From an uncultured Blastocatellia bacterium (GTDB lineage Bacteria > Acidobacteriota > Blastocatellia > Pyrinomonadales > Pyrinomonadaceae), in contig CAMLLD010000032.1 of the NCBI GenBank assembly GCA_946480785.1, positions 1 to 64,000 on the forward strand: a stretch of DNA of 64,000 nucleotides. Direction: 5' to 3'. The number at the start of each line of letters is the position of its first letter. The first letter of the stretch is position 1. The translations under genes and the position numbers were made by a program. Of this stretch, positions 1-8,612 are shown piece by piece. The notes under the pieces are model-generated. The model made no database searches. It was not told the origin of the DNA and saw nothing but the letters and a program-made list of their open reading frames with translations.

Positions 1-55
1 CAGACCGGACATTTCATTTGTTAATTTCACCGGACACATCATGTGCTAACGACAC
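1..55. mobile_element. Probable terminus of an IS21/IS481-like insertion sequence (remnant or window-cut)
   Basis: Two 21-bp direct repeats beginning ACCGGACA lie at 4-24 and 29-49 and match at 17 of 21 positions; they start 25 bp apart. Tandem ACCGGACA-type repeats are what I know from the ends of IS21-like elements, where they are transposase binding sites. No transposase is visible because the window begins here, so the element could be complete to the left or a relic. The family assignment is inference. Confidence 0.42.
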
Positions 56-70
56 AAATAGTAAAACCGC

Positions 71-99
71 TTGCCAGCTAATCGCGAAACTAGTATAAA
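71..99 (+). promoter_or_regulatory. Candidate sigma70-type promoter of the respiratory operon
   Basis: A -35 box TTGCCA (71-76) and a -10 box TATAAA (94-99) are separated by 17 bp. Transcription would begin near 106 and leave a leader of about 195 nt before the Rieske gene at 300. It lies just inside the putative IS end, so an IS-supplied or IS-disrupted promoter is possible. Confidence 0.5.
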
Positions 100-155
100 T
101 GTCACGCCGACCACATTATATTTTGTTTTTGATAGGCGCGGCGCTCTTCATGACT

Positions 156-172
156 AAGCAAAAATTTTGCTT
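156..172. repeat. Perfect 8-bp inverted repeat in the operon leader
   Basis: AAGCAAAA (156-163) and TTTTGCTT (165-172) are perfect inverted arms around one base. It could be an operator for a dimeric regulator, or a weak hairpin at the end of an upstream transcript. The A/T-rich stem is poor as an intrinsic terminator. Confidence 0.4.
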
Positions 173-299
173 TTCTGCGCAGAGAGTGATCCCTGTAACA
201 CGGGGAATTATATGCTCGGCTCTCTGTTAGTAATGTCGAAGTGTACCCACGGAAGTCGCAACGCCCTACATAGGAAATTGAAGTGACGGAGGTTTTGAC

Positions 300-905
300 T
301 TGGATAGTCAAGCCGATCAATTACCCGCTCGACCACCAGCCAGCGCTGTAAACGTGCCGGCTCGAGTCGCGCCGACTGCCCCGCCTGCGAAAGCGGAAGT
401 GGTCGAATCCACTTCTGACGATCCTCCCGTCAATAAAATGCGTCGCCGCATCGTCTGGGCGACGGTCGCCGGCGCGCTCACCACTTTCTTTCTGATGTTC
501 GTGCGGTTCTTCCTGCCGCGTTCGATTCTCGAGCCGTCCAGTGTTTTTCGCATCGGGCCGCCGAGCGACTACGCCATCGGCGTCGATACGAAGTGGCAGC
601 AGCAATACCGCATCTGGGTCACGCGCACTTCCGATCGCCTCTTTGTGATCTATGCGCGCTGCACCCATCTCGGCTGCACACCCGACTGGAAAGCCAGCGA
701 GAACAAGTTCAAGTGCCCGTGTCACGGTAGTGGTTACGACAGCGAGGGCGTCAACTTCGAAGGCCCCGCGCCGCGACCGATGGACCGCGCGAAGATCGAG
801 CTCGATGCCGAAGGTCAGATCGTCGTCAATACGGCGACGCTTTTCGAATGGCCGAAAGGCGAGAAGAGCCATTTTGACGACCCGGGCGCTTTCATCACGG
901 TGTAA
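300..905 (+). CDS. Rieske 2Fe-2S protein of a cytochrome bc/b6f-type complex
   Basis: The 201-residue protein carries a 2Fe-2S cluster that takes electrons from quinol at the Qo site and passes them to the c-type cytochrome. One membrane anchor lies near residues 50-72, after an Ala/Pro-rich cytoplasmic tail. The cluster motif is complete: C121-x-H123 and C139-x2-H142, with C126 and C141 placed for the usual disulfide. The start is TTG at 300, supported by GGAGG at 288-292 (7-nt spacing). Cytochrome b follows 18 nt downstream, so they are cotranscribed. The family call is firm; the symbol is left blank because naming (qcrA/petC) differs between lineages. Confidence 0.93.
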   Translation: MDSQADQLPARPPASAVNVPARVAPTAPPAKAEVVESTSDDPPVNKMRRRIVWATVAGALTTFFLMFVRFFLPRSILEPSSVFRIGPPSDYAIGVDTKWQQQYRIWVTRTSDRLFVIYARCTHLGCTPDWKASENKFKCPCHGSGYDSEGVNFEGPAPRPMDRAKIELDAEGQIVVNTATLFEWPKGEKSHFDDPGAFITV

Positions 906-923
906 GCCGCGGATTCAAGACAG

Positions 924-1850
924 ATGGACAAAGATCCGAAAGAGACAAAACAACTGACGACGGGCGAAGAAGGCGAGGAGAAGAGTCTCGCCACGCGGGT
1001 TAAAGAGGGCACGAGTGCGCTCAAGGACCGCGCGATCGACGAGGCGAAGGATTATAAAGACCCGCAGGAGACGCAGCTTTGGAAATCGATCTTCCGCGTC
1101 TCGCACGATCGTTCCGATCCGCGTAACCGCTCGCTCGCGATTCTTTCCAACGTCTTTCTCCACCTGCATCCGGCGAAGATCAATCGCGACGCCGTGCGTT
1201 ATCCGTTTACGTGGGGCATGGGCGGCATCACGTTCTATCTCTTCATCGTGCTGACGTTCACCGGCGTGTTGTTGATGTTCTACTACCACCCGACGAAGGC
1301 GGACGCGTTTCGCGATATTCTTTATCTCGAACACGACGTGCCGTTCGGGAAGTTGTTACGCAACATGCACCGCTGGGCCGCGCACCTGATGGTGATCACG
1401 ACGTGGCTGCACATGTTTCGCGTGGTGTTGACGGGTTCTTACAAGCGGCCGCGTGAGTTTAACTGGTGCGTCGGCGTGGTGCTGCTGGTGTTGACCCTGC
1501 TGCTTTCGTTCACGGGTTACCTGCTGCCGGACGATCAGCTCGGTTTCTGGGCGGTGACGGTGGGCACGAACATGGCGCGCGCGACGCCGATGCTGGGTCA
1601 CGAAGGACCGTTCGGCGCGCAACTCGGATTGACGGCTTACAACGACGTGCGTTTTGGGTTGCTGGGTGGATCGATCGTGGATTCGAATGCGTTGCTGCGC
1701 TCTTATATATGGCACTGCATAGGCATTCCGCTCGTGGCGTCGATCTTTATGGCGGTGCACTTCTGGCGCATTCGTAAGGACGGCGGCATCTCCGGTCCCG
1801 CGCCGATCATGCTCGAGAGCGAGATGAAGGCCCTCAAGAAGAAGTCATGA
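924..1850 (+). CDS. Cytochrome b N-terminal (b6-type) subunit
   Basis: This 308-residue protein binds the two b haems that recycle electrons across the membrane. Haem ligands are visible as H149-x13-H163 and H264-x14-H279; the x14 spacing of the second pair is the b6-type pattern. Four membrane helices run from about residue 100 to 285. The first 75-90 residues are an unusual charged extension, rich in Glu and Lys, absent from short b6 proteins. The gene stops within the start of the next one (ATGA overlap), giving a split cytochrome b as in b6f and many non-proteobacterial bc complexes. Confidence 0.92.
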   Translation: MDKDPKETKQLTTGEEGEEKSLATRVKEGTSALKDRAIDEAKDYKDPQETQLWKSIFRVSHDRSDPRNRSLAILSNVFLHLHPAKINRDAVRYPFTWGMGGITFYLFIVLTFTGVLLMFYYHPTKADAFRDILYLEHDVPFGKLLRNMHRWAAHLMVITTWLHMFRVVLTGSYKRPREFNWCVGVVLLVLTLLLSFTGYLLPDDQLGFWAVTVGTNMARATPMLGHEGPFGAQLGLTAYNDVRFGLLGGSIVDSNALLRSYIWHCIGIPLVASIFMAVHFWRIRKDGGISGPAPIMLESEMKALKKKS

Positions 1851-2959
1851 GAAGATTCGTTAAGTGGATAATTCTCGGGGTGGTGGTGCTGATCGTCGGC
1901 CTTTGGGCCATCAACGTTCAGGACTGGCACCAGCTCTGGTCGATCTCGTCGGCGCCGGACAACGTGCCGATCGTGGCGATGTTGTTCCTCGTGCCGTTCT
2001 TCACCTGGATGGGCGTCAAACAAGCCGTGGCGAACGATCGGCTCATCAAGGAACTGGAAGTCGATCCGAAGCTGGCGAAGACGCACCATCGCAAAGTGGA
2101 ACCGTGGCGTCCGGGCTGGGCAAGGGAACTTCACGTTTGGCCCTACCTTGTCCGTATCGAATTTCTGGCCACCGTGATTGTCACGGTGGTTTTGTTTATT
2201 TGGTCCATAACGCTCAACGCGCCGCTCGAAGAGCCTGCAAATCCCAACCTGACAATGAATCCGTCGAAGGCGCCGTGGTACTTCCTCGGGTTGCAGGAGA
2301 TGCTCGTTTACTTCGATCCGTGGATCGCCGGCGTCGTGATGCCTTCGATCATCATGATCGGGTTGATGGCGTTTCCCTACGTCGATTCGAATCCGCTCGG
2401 CAACGGTTATTACACGTTGCGGCAGCGGCGCTTTTCGCTGTTGATGTTCGGCTGGGGCTTCCTGATGTGGATCCTGTTGATCGTTATCGGCACGTTCATT
2501 CGTGGACCGGGCTGGATCTGGTTCTGGCCGGGCCAGACGTGGGACCACAACGCCGTCGTGTTCGATAAGAACGTCGATCTGCACGACATGATTGCGACCA
2601 GCAGGATCGGTAAGTTGTTGCATCTCGGTTTTCTGGCAACCAATCCCTGGAAATTCATCTTCGGCATGATTGTAGTCAGCGGCTTTTACGTGGTGGGCGC
2701 GCTCTTCTTCCACTGGCTGATGACGGTCGACTTCAAGAAGATTCGTTGGCCGCGTTCGTTCAGTCTTACCGGGCTTCATCGTGCGTTGTTTCCGAAGAAT
2801 GAGTTCGAGCAGAAGCTGCTGTCGCGCACGAGTCTGTTGCAGTATCTGACGTTCCAGTTTTTTGCGGTGAGCGTGCTGCTGGCGTTGCCGGTGAAGCTGA
2901 TTTTGCGTCTGGCGTTGACGATCAAGTATGTGTGGGTGACTCCCTGGTTCAATATCTGA
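1847..2959 (+). CDS. Cytochrome b C-terminal / subunit IV-like protein
   Basis: This 370-residue membrane protein contains PWYFLGLQE near residue 142, the conserved stretch of subunit IV and of the cytochrome b C-terminal half that helps form the Qo site. It is much longer than the roughly 160-residue subunit IV of b6f. It has an N-terminal helix, an extra loop before the motif, and three or four further hydrophobic helices after it (about 165, 200, 265 and 335), so the complex has added membrane mass. It starts in a 4-nt overlap with the preceding gene and is followed after 23 nt by the multihaem cytochrome, so the four genes form one unit. Confidence 0.9.
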   Translation: MRRFVKWIILGVVVLIVGLWAINVQDWHQLWSISSAPDNVPIVAMLFLVPFFTWMGVKQAVANDRLIKELEVDPKLAKTHHRKVEPWRPGWARELHVWPYLVRIEFLATVIVTVVLFIWSITLNAPLEEPANPNLTMNPSKAPWYFLGLQEMLVYFDPWIAGVVMPSIIMIGLMAFPYVDSNPLGNGYYTLRQRRFSLLMFGWGFLMWILLIVIGTFIRGPGWIWFWPGQTWDHNAVVFDKNVDLHDMIATSRIGKLLHLGFLATNPWKFIFGMIVVSGFYVVGALFFHWLMTVDFKKIRWPRSFSLTGLHRALFPKNEFEQKLLSRTSLLQYLTFQFFAVSVLLALPVKLILRLALTIKYVWVTPWFNI

Positions 2960-2982
2960 AATAACGCGGAGGGACGATCATA

Positions 2983-5900
2983 GTGGCTGATTCTCCAGCG
3001 GGCGAATCATTGATCAGGAAAGAGACGGAACTGCCGGCGCACGATCCGATCGCGAGCCGTTCCACCAGCGGCTGGATGCTCGTCTCGGCGCTGCTGCTGA
3101 CGATCTCGATCGCGTGGGCGCTCTACGACGAGGCTTTTGGCCAGCGTCCGTGGAAGGGCATGCAGCGGGAGTTTGTCGCGCGTTATTCGCGCTACCTCGA
3201 CAGCATCAAGGCCAACGCCGGCAAGTCGGAAGCAGAGATCAAGGAGAGTCCCGAGTATCAGCAACTCGACGCGGATGTGAAAGCCGCAGACGAAGCGGTC
3301 CAGCCCGAAGTAAAACAGATCGACGCGGAAGTCGCGAGCGTGCAGAAAAAGCTCGACGCGGTCACCGAGCCATTTCAAAATCAGCGTGGCCGTCTCACCG
3401 TTATCAACTACAACATCGAAACCTCGAGGGGCGACGCCGCCAAGAAACGTTATCGCGACCAGGCTGACGCGAAGCGTAAAGAAATAATCGAGGTTGACTT
3501 GCCGTCTGACGACGGCCGCTCCGTCCAGACGCAGAGACTGAACTATCCTCAACTCGAAGAGCTTTACAATCAGTTGCGCGATAAAAAGGCCGAGCGGTTG
3601 GGCCGGAAAGCCGAACTGCTCAAGCCCTCTTCGGAGCTGCGGAAGAAGCGCGATGATTATCTCAAGAACCAGTTGATCGGTCTGGGGCCCACGGCTATCG
3701 ACGGTCTCAAGGCGAAGATGGCCAAGTATGACTACTCGATCCTGGGCCATCAAATCAGCGTCAACGCGTACGACATCGTCGATCGCTGCGAAGTCTGTCA
3801 CGCGGGCATTCGCGAGCCTTTGGAACTGACACCCGCGAGCCTCGCGCCCGACAAGCCCGGCGGCAAGCCCGACGCTCTCGCGCGCGCGTTCGTGAGCCAT
3901 CCGAACAAAGAGATCCTGGCGATTCACAATCCGGAGAAGTTTGGTTGCTCGAGTTGTCACTGGGGCAACGGCCGTGCGACGACCAGCGAGATCAAAGGTC
4001 ACGGGCAGAATAAGTTTTGGCTCTGGCCCATGTTCGAGAAAGAGAACACCGAGGCCGGCTGCCAGCAGTGTCACGCGAAGGATCGGGTGACTGACGGCGC
4101 GGTGACGTTGAATCTCGGACGCGATCTTTTCATGCAGCGCGGCTGTATGGGTTGTCATCGTTACGAAGGTTTTGATCGTGAGACGGACGCGCTCGCTACT
4201 GCGCGGCAACAGATCGGCCAACTCGAAGATCAGATCACGGCCAACGAGAAGCAGATGCGCGCCGATACGGAGGCGTCCGGAGACGAGAAGCTCAGCACGG
4301 AAGACGCGCAGAAGCTTCTGGCCCACGCTGATAGCCTGCGCGTGACAAACAGTCTCCTGGCCGCGCGAATCGATCAGTTGCGGCTGCAAACGAAGTTCCT
4401 GATGCAGGACCAGAAGAAGGTTGGTCCAAACCTGAAAGACGTCCGCGAAAAGCTGCGCAAGGAATGGATTCCGGTCTGGCTCGAGAATCCGCAGGGCTTC
4501 CGTCCCGGCACGAAGATGCCGACGTTCTGGCGCTTCGCTTCCGCGGGAGGCGAGAACCACATGCGCGACAAGGACGGCGCGGAGCAGATCCAGGCCATCG
4601 CGGCGTATCTCTGGCAGGATAGTTTCGCCGTCAAACTGCCGGAACAGCAACGCGGCGATGCCGCTCACGGCAAGCAACTTTTCGAAAGCCGCGGCTGTCT
4701 CGCGTGTCACTCGATCGGCGAAGCCGATCAGAAGATCGGCGGCGAGTTTGCCGCGAACCTGCAAAAAGTCGGCGAGAAAGCGAACTTCGATTACATCGTC
4801 CGCTGGATTCACAATCCACGCCAGCGGGTCGCGCCTTACTGCCCGAAAGAGAAGCGCGATCTCACGCCCGAAGACTACGCGAAGAAAGGTTTGCCGTTTG
4901 TTTTCGACACCGAACTGCACTCGCGCTGCCCGAATGACGGCGCGGAGTTGCAGGTGCAGAACATGACGGTGATGCCTAACTTCCGTCTCTCCGAACAGGA
5001 CTCGCGCGACATCGCCACGTATCTCTTCTCGTTGTCGACGCCGCCGAGTTATGAATCGGCGTCGTTCATGGACGATCCGAACCTGAAAGAAAAAGGCCGG
5101 CTGCTGATCAAGCAGTATGGCTGCGCGGGCTGTCACGAGATTCAGGGCTTTGAAGAGGAGCAGCGCATCGGTAAGGAGTTGACGGTCGAAGGCGCAACGC
5201 CGATCGAGCGTCTCGACTTCGCGTTGCAAACGAAGCACGCCGAAGAAGGTCTCGATCCCTTGAAGCTGCGGCCCGATCAGAAGGAAGAGAAGCCGTGGTA
5301 CAACCACAAAGGTTTCTTCGAACACAAGATCACGCAGCCGTCGATCTACGACGAAGGCAAAGAGAAGGACCCGAAGGATCGTTTGCGCATGCCGCAACCG
5401 TATCTCAAGCCCGAGTGGCGCGTGGCGTTGACGACGTTCCTGATGGGCAGCGTCGGCACTGAAGGCGCGAACGTGCCGGGCTCGCTGTTCTACAATCCGC
5501 AGGACCAGCGCCGGCAGGACATTCAAAACGGCTGGTGGGTGATCAAGAAGTACAACTGCATGGGTTGTCACCAGCTTCAGGTCGGGCAGCGTTCGGTGGT
5601 CCAGGATCTGCCGTTCTATCAAACGCCGGAAGGAAAAGATCTATTGCCGCCGCGGCTGACGAGTGAAGGCGCGCGCGTCGATCCGGCGTGGCTGTTGAAG
5701 TTCCTGCACGATCCGTCGTTGAGTGGTGAGAAGACGCCGGAGCAGCAGCAACAGATCAATGCGCTTGCATCACCGAGTCCGCAAGCGGCCGCGTCGCCAC
5801 AAGCGAATGCGACTGCGAGTCCGAACGCGAGTGGGAATCAAGCTTCAAACCAGGCTGCGAATCAGGCGGCCGCTAATCAAGCGGGGCACTTGCCGCCGCA

Positions 5901-6585
5901 GCCGGGACTCGATCGCAACGGCGTGCGCCCGTACTTGAACTTCCGCATGCCGACCTTCAACTTCTCGTCGAACGAGTTGCAGGTGTTAGTGCGGTTCTTC
6001 ATGGCGATGTCGGGCCAGCAGGATCCGTACATCAGGGAGCCGCTGCGCCCGTTGACCGAGCAGGAGAAATTGACTGCGCGACAGATGTTTACGTCCGGCA
6101 CGCCATGTTTGAAGTGTCACATCACGGGTAACGCCGAACATGACGTGAAGGCGATCGCGCCGAACTTCCTGTTGGCGAGCGAACGCTTGAAGCCCGATTG
6201 GACGTTCCGGTGGTTGCTCGATCCGGCGCAGATCGCTCCGGGCACGGCGATGCCTACAGGCCTGTTCAAACACGAAGGCGATCGGTGGGTGGTTAACCTG
6301 CCGAATCCGCCGCAGAGCGTGGCGGCTTATCAGGACGATCATGCGCGCTTGCTGGTGCGTTACATGTTCCTGATGAACCCGGACGAGCAGCGGCAATTGC
6401 TGGCCGCCAGCGCCGCGACACCCGCCAGTGGCGGCTCGCCACCCGCGGGCACCGCGCCGGTCGTGCAAAATCACGCGAACGCAAAGCGTCGCAAGACAGG
6501 TTTTCATCACGCGAAGCCGGCCGCGCGTGCTGCGCTCGGTCGCAATGCGGCGCGTTTCATTCGCGGGCTTAGCCCGAGCACTTGA
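2983..6585 (+). CDS. Membrane-anchored octahaem cytochrome c of the bc complex
   Basis: This 1200-residue protein has eight CxxCH haem-binding motifs, starting near residues 269, 322, 360, 388, 572, 714, 859 and 1042. A single N-terminal membrane helix (about 28-46) would place the rest outside the cytoplasmic membrane. Residues 60-225 are charged and predicted coiled coil; a second helical stretch lies around 405-465; residues 923-970 are a low-complexity Gln/Ala/Asn/Pro linker. The start is GTG at 2983 with GGAGGG at 2968-2973. Gene order implies it replaces cytochrome c1/f as acceptor from the Rieske protein. The last residues are basic, and the stop is directly followed by a 60-bp palindrome, so the tail may be repeat-derived. 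Confidence 0.9.
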   Translation: MADSPAGESLIRKETELPAHDPIASRSTSGWMLVSALLLTISIAWALYDEAFGQRPWKGMQREFVARYSRYLDSIKANAGKSEAEIKESPEYQQLDADVKAADEAVQPEVKQIDAEVASVQKKLDAVTEPFQNQRGRLTVINYNIETSRGDAAKKRYRDQADAKRKEIIEVDLPSDDGRSVQTQRLNYPQLEELYNQLRDKKAERLGRKAELLKPSSELRKKRDDYLKNQLIGLGPTAIDGLKAKMAKYDYSILGHQISVNAYDIVDRCEVCHAGIREPLELTPASLAPDKPGGKPDALARAFVSHPNKEILAIHNPEKFGCSSCHWGNGRATTSEIKGHGQNKFWLWPMFEKENTEAGCQQCHAKDRVTDGAVTLNLGRDLFMQRGCMGCHRYEGFDRETDALATARQQIGQLEDQITANEKQMRADTEASGDEKLSTEDAQKLLAHADSLRVTNSLLAARIDQLRLQTKFLMQDQKKVGPNLKDVREKLRKEWIPVWLENPQGFRPGTKMPTFWRFASAGGENHMRDKDGAEQIQAIAAYLWQDSFAVKLPEQQRGDAAHGKQLFESRGCLACHSIGEADQKIGGEFAANLQKVGEKANFDYIVRWIHNPRQRVAPYCPKEKRDLTPEDYAKKGLPFVFDTELHSRCPNDGAELQVQNMTVMPNFRLSEQDSRDIATYLFSLSTPPSYESASFMDDPNLKEKGRLLIKQYGCAGCHEIQGFEEEQRIGKELTVEGATPIERLDFALQTKHAEEGLDPLKLRPDQKEEKPWYNHKGFFEHKITQPSIYDEGKEKDPKDRLRMPQPYLKPEWRVALTTFLMGSVGTEGANVPGSLFYNPQDQRRQDIQNGWWVIKKYNCMGCHQLQVGQRSVVQDLPFYQTPEGKDLLPPRLTSEGARVDPAWLLKFLHDPSLSGEKTPEQQQQINALASPSPQAAASPQANATASPNASGNQASNQAANQAAANQAGHLPPQPGLDRNGVRPYLNFRMPTFNFSSNELQVLVRFFMAMSGQQDPYIREPLRPLTEQEKLTARQMFTSGTPCLKCHITGNAEHDVKAIAPNFLLASERLKPDWTFRWLLDPAQIAPGTAMPTGLFKHEGDRWVVNLPNPPQSVAAYQDDHARLLVRYMFLMNPDEQRQLLAASAATPASGGSPPAGTAPVVQNHANAKRRKTGFHHAKPAARAALGRNAARFIRGLSPST

Positions 6586-6586
6586 T

Positions 6587-6646
6587 TTGGAGTGCGCCGA
6601 CTCGTCGGCGCTTTGGCCAAAGCGGTGACAAGTCCCCGCACTCCAA
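6587..6646. repeat. 60-bp near-perfect palindrome after the octahaem cytochrome gene
   Basis: The two 30-bp halves (6587-6616 and 6617-6646) are inverted copies with 25 of 30 positions paired; the outer ten and inner five or more pairs are perfect. It begins one base after the stop codon. The transcript could fold as a long hairpin and so protect or end the upstream message. There is no T-run after it. Size and symmetry also fit a REP- or MITE-like dispersed element. Confidence 0.75.
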
Positions 6647-6730
6647 CGAGACGCCCGGCGGGATTGAAAATTCGCGCGGCTTCCGTGCTAAAGTTATTGC
6701 GCAAGTATCTTAGTTTGGAGGAATTGCTAA

Positions 6731-7597
6731 ATGAATAAGCAGACAAAGGTCTGGCTTGTGTTATCGATTGCCTTGTCACTGCTGGCGCTCGCCTCTGCGT
6801 GCGGCGGCGCTAAGACACCGGACACGAATGCGCCCGCTGACACCTCAGCCGCGGCGCCTTACAGCGGCCCGACCGGAACGATCGCCGGAGTTGTCAACTT
6901 TACCGGCACGCCGCCCGCGCCGAAGAAGATCGACACGTCCGCCGATCCGGTTTGCGGCCAGAAGAGCCCGAACCTGACCACCGACGACAACGTGGTGAAT
7001 AACGGCAAACTCGCAAACGTATTTGTCTATGTTAAGGAAGGAACGCTGGACGGCAACAAGAAGCTTACCGATTACTCGTGGACCACGCCAACCACGGCTG
7101 TTCAGCTCGATCAGAACGGTTGCCACTACAAGCCGCACGTTCTGGGCGTACAAACTAATCAGAAGATCACGATCACCAACAGCGATCCGACACAACACAA
7201 TATTCACTGGACACCGGCCAACAATCCCGAGTGGAACCAGTCGCAGCCGAACGGCGCGCCGCCAATCGAGAAGAGCTTCAACCGCGCTGAGGTCCTGGTG
7301 CCGGTTAAGTGCAACCAGCATCCGTGGATGAAGGCTTACATCGGCGTGATGCGTACCCCGTTCTTCGCGGTGAGCAGCGACAGCGGTGCTTATGAAATCA
7401 AGGGCTTGCCTCCGGGCAAGTACACCGTGATCGCGTGGCATGAAGGCGGAGCGAAGGGAACTGAAGCGCCGCCGCAGGAAGTAACTGTTACGGCCAACGG
7501 CAGCGCGAAAGCGGACTTCTCATTCGGCGCCGCGGCTACGTCGATCAGTCCGACATTGCAGATGATGCCCGCACTGGAAATTCCGGTGCGACATTAA
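6731..7597 (+). CDS. Lipoprotein with amicyanin-like cupredoxin domain and carboxypeptidase-regulatory-like domain
   Basis: The 288-residue product has a signal peptide ending in a lipobox (LASAC, C24), so it should be a lipid-anchored exported protein. A type 1 copper site is visible: H156 in a QHNIHW segment, then C194-x2-H197-x2-M200, the spacing of amicyanin. An Ig-like carboxypeptidase-regulatory fold follows (about 210-275, with GAYEIKGLPPGKYTV), and a related strand pattern precedes the copper domain at 48-60. GGAGG at 6717-6721 supports ATG 6731. Lying between the bc genes and the oxidase genes, it is a good candidate for the electron shuttle from the octahaem protein to the CuA site; that role is inference. 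Confidence 0.85.
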   Translation: MNKQTKVWLVLSIALSLLALASACGGAKTPDTNAPADTSAAAPYSGPTGTIAGVVNFTGTPPAPKKIDTSADPVCGQKSPNLTTDDNVVNNGKLANVFVYVKEGTLDGNKKLTDYSWTTPTTAVQLDQNGCHYKPHVLGVQTNQKITITNSDPTQHNIHWTPANNPEWNQSQPNGAPPIEKSFNRAEVLVPVKCNQHPWMKAYIGVMRTPFFAVSSDSGAYEIKGLPPGKYTVIAWHEGGAKGTEAPPQEVTVTANGSAKADFSFGAAATSISPTLQMMPALEIPVRH

Positions 7598-7608
7598 TGA
7601 AGTCAGTT

Positions 7609-7646
7609 CTTTTGTGCCTCTTTGCGATCGCGAAGAGGCACAAAAG
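7609..7646. repeat. 38-bp palindrome between the cupredoxin gene and ctaA
   Basis: Perfect 14-bp arms at 7609-7622 and 7633-7646 flank a centre that includes the self-complementary octamer GCGATCGC; only the 7623/7632 pair is not Watson-Crick. It starts 12 nt after the cupredoxin stop codon and ends 15 nt before ctaA. It may form a hairpin that separates expression of the two parts of the operon. There is no T-run, so intrinsic termination is uncertain. Confidence 0.7.
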
Positions 7647-7661
7647 ATTGTTTGAGAGTTG

Positions 7662-8612
7662 ATGAGCAAGGGTCTAAATCGATTTGCCATTCTCGTCGCT
7701 TGCGCGACGTTTTTCTTAATCATCGCCGGAGCGTTGGTCACCAGCCACGACGCCGGGCTGGCCACTTCCGATTGGCCGCTGTCCAACGGTCAGGTCTTTC
7801 CCAAGATGGTCGGTAACCTGTTTTGGGAACACGGCCACCGCATGGTCGCGACCACCGTCGGCCTGCTGACGATCGTGCTGATGATTTACGTGTTGCGCGT
7901 TGAGACGCGGTCGTGGGTCAGAAAGCTCGGCGTCTTCGCGCTGTGCGCAGTGATCGCACAGGGGCTGCTCGGCGGTTTGACAGTGAAACTGATGCTGCCG
8001 CTCGCGGTATCGGCCGCACATGCGACGCTCGCGCAACTCTTCTTTTGCACGACCGTGAGTCTCGCGGTGTTCACGTCGCGAAGCTGGATCGAAGCAGGGA
8101 AGTTGGCCGAAGGGATCTCCGCTGACAAAGGATTTCCGCTTCGTTACCTGTGTACGGCGGCTCTGGTCACGATCTTTATACAACTGATCATTGGCGCGAC
8201 TCTGCGTCATTCGGCGACGTGGGATCATCCGTTACCGACTGACCTCGTACTGACACACATCGGCGGCGCACTCGCGGTGACGATCACGCTCGGCATTGCT
8301 GCCACCATGACGTTGCGGCGGCACAAGGGACAAACGTTTCTGACGCGGCCGGCCATGATTGCCCTCGTGTTGCTCGTGGTGCAATTGTTTCTTGGGCTTG
8401 CCGCCTACGTCACGCGGCTCGCTTCGCCAAACGATCCGCAGCCGCTGAACCCGATGGTCGGCATCACGGTGGCGCACGTGGCGTGCGGCGCGCTCGTTTT
8501 CGCGACGACAATAGTTTTGACATTGCGCACTTATAGAGTGCTGGGAGTTCAAGCTCCGGCTTGGGAGCGAGGCAGCAGCCTGAACGCTGAACTCAATACG
8601 CAAGGGACCTGA
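7662..8612 (+). CDS. ctaA: Haem A synthase (CtaA/COX15 family)
   Basis: The enzyme oxidises the haem O methyl group to the formyl group of haem A, needed by the aa3 oxidase encoded downstream. The 316-residue protein has about eight membrane helices and the family's EHGHR-type motif (WEHGHRMVATTVG, about 48-62), with further conserved histidines at AAHATLAQ, GATLRHS and AHVACG that fit the haem ligands. ATG 7662 is preferred to the in-frame TTG just before it. The stop overlaps the ctaB start (TGATG), so translation is probably coupled. Confidence 0.92.
   Translation: MSKGLNRFAILVACATFFLIIAGALVTSHDAGLATSDWPLSNGQVFPKMVGNLFWEHGHRMVATTVGLLTIVLMIYVLRVETRSWVRKLGVFALCAVIAQGLLGGLTVKLMLPLAVSAAHATLAQLFFCTTVSLAVFTSRSWIEAGKLAEGISADKGFPLRYLCTAALVTIFIQLIIGATLRHSATWDHPLPTDLVLTHIGGALAVTITLGIAATMTLRRHKGQTFLTRPAMIALVLLVVQLFLGLAAYVTRLASPNDPQPLNPMVGITVAHVACGALVFATTIVLTLRTYRVLGVQAPAWERGSSLNAELNTQGT

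Noticed and set aside
1703..2779. 358-codon antisense open frame over the subunit IV-like gene
   Set aside because: No recognisable domain, Arg/His-rich shadow composition, and opposite strand to a gene with a conserved motif.
3007..5622. 871-codon open frame antisense to the octahaem cytochrome gene
   Set aside because: It mirrors a well-supported gene with eight haem motifs; it has no Shine-Dalgarno and reads as an artefact of GC-rich codon use.
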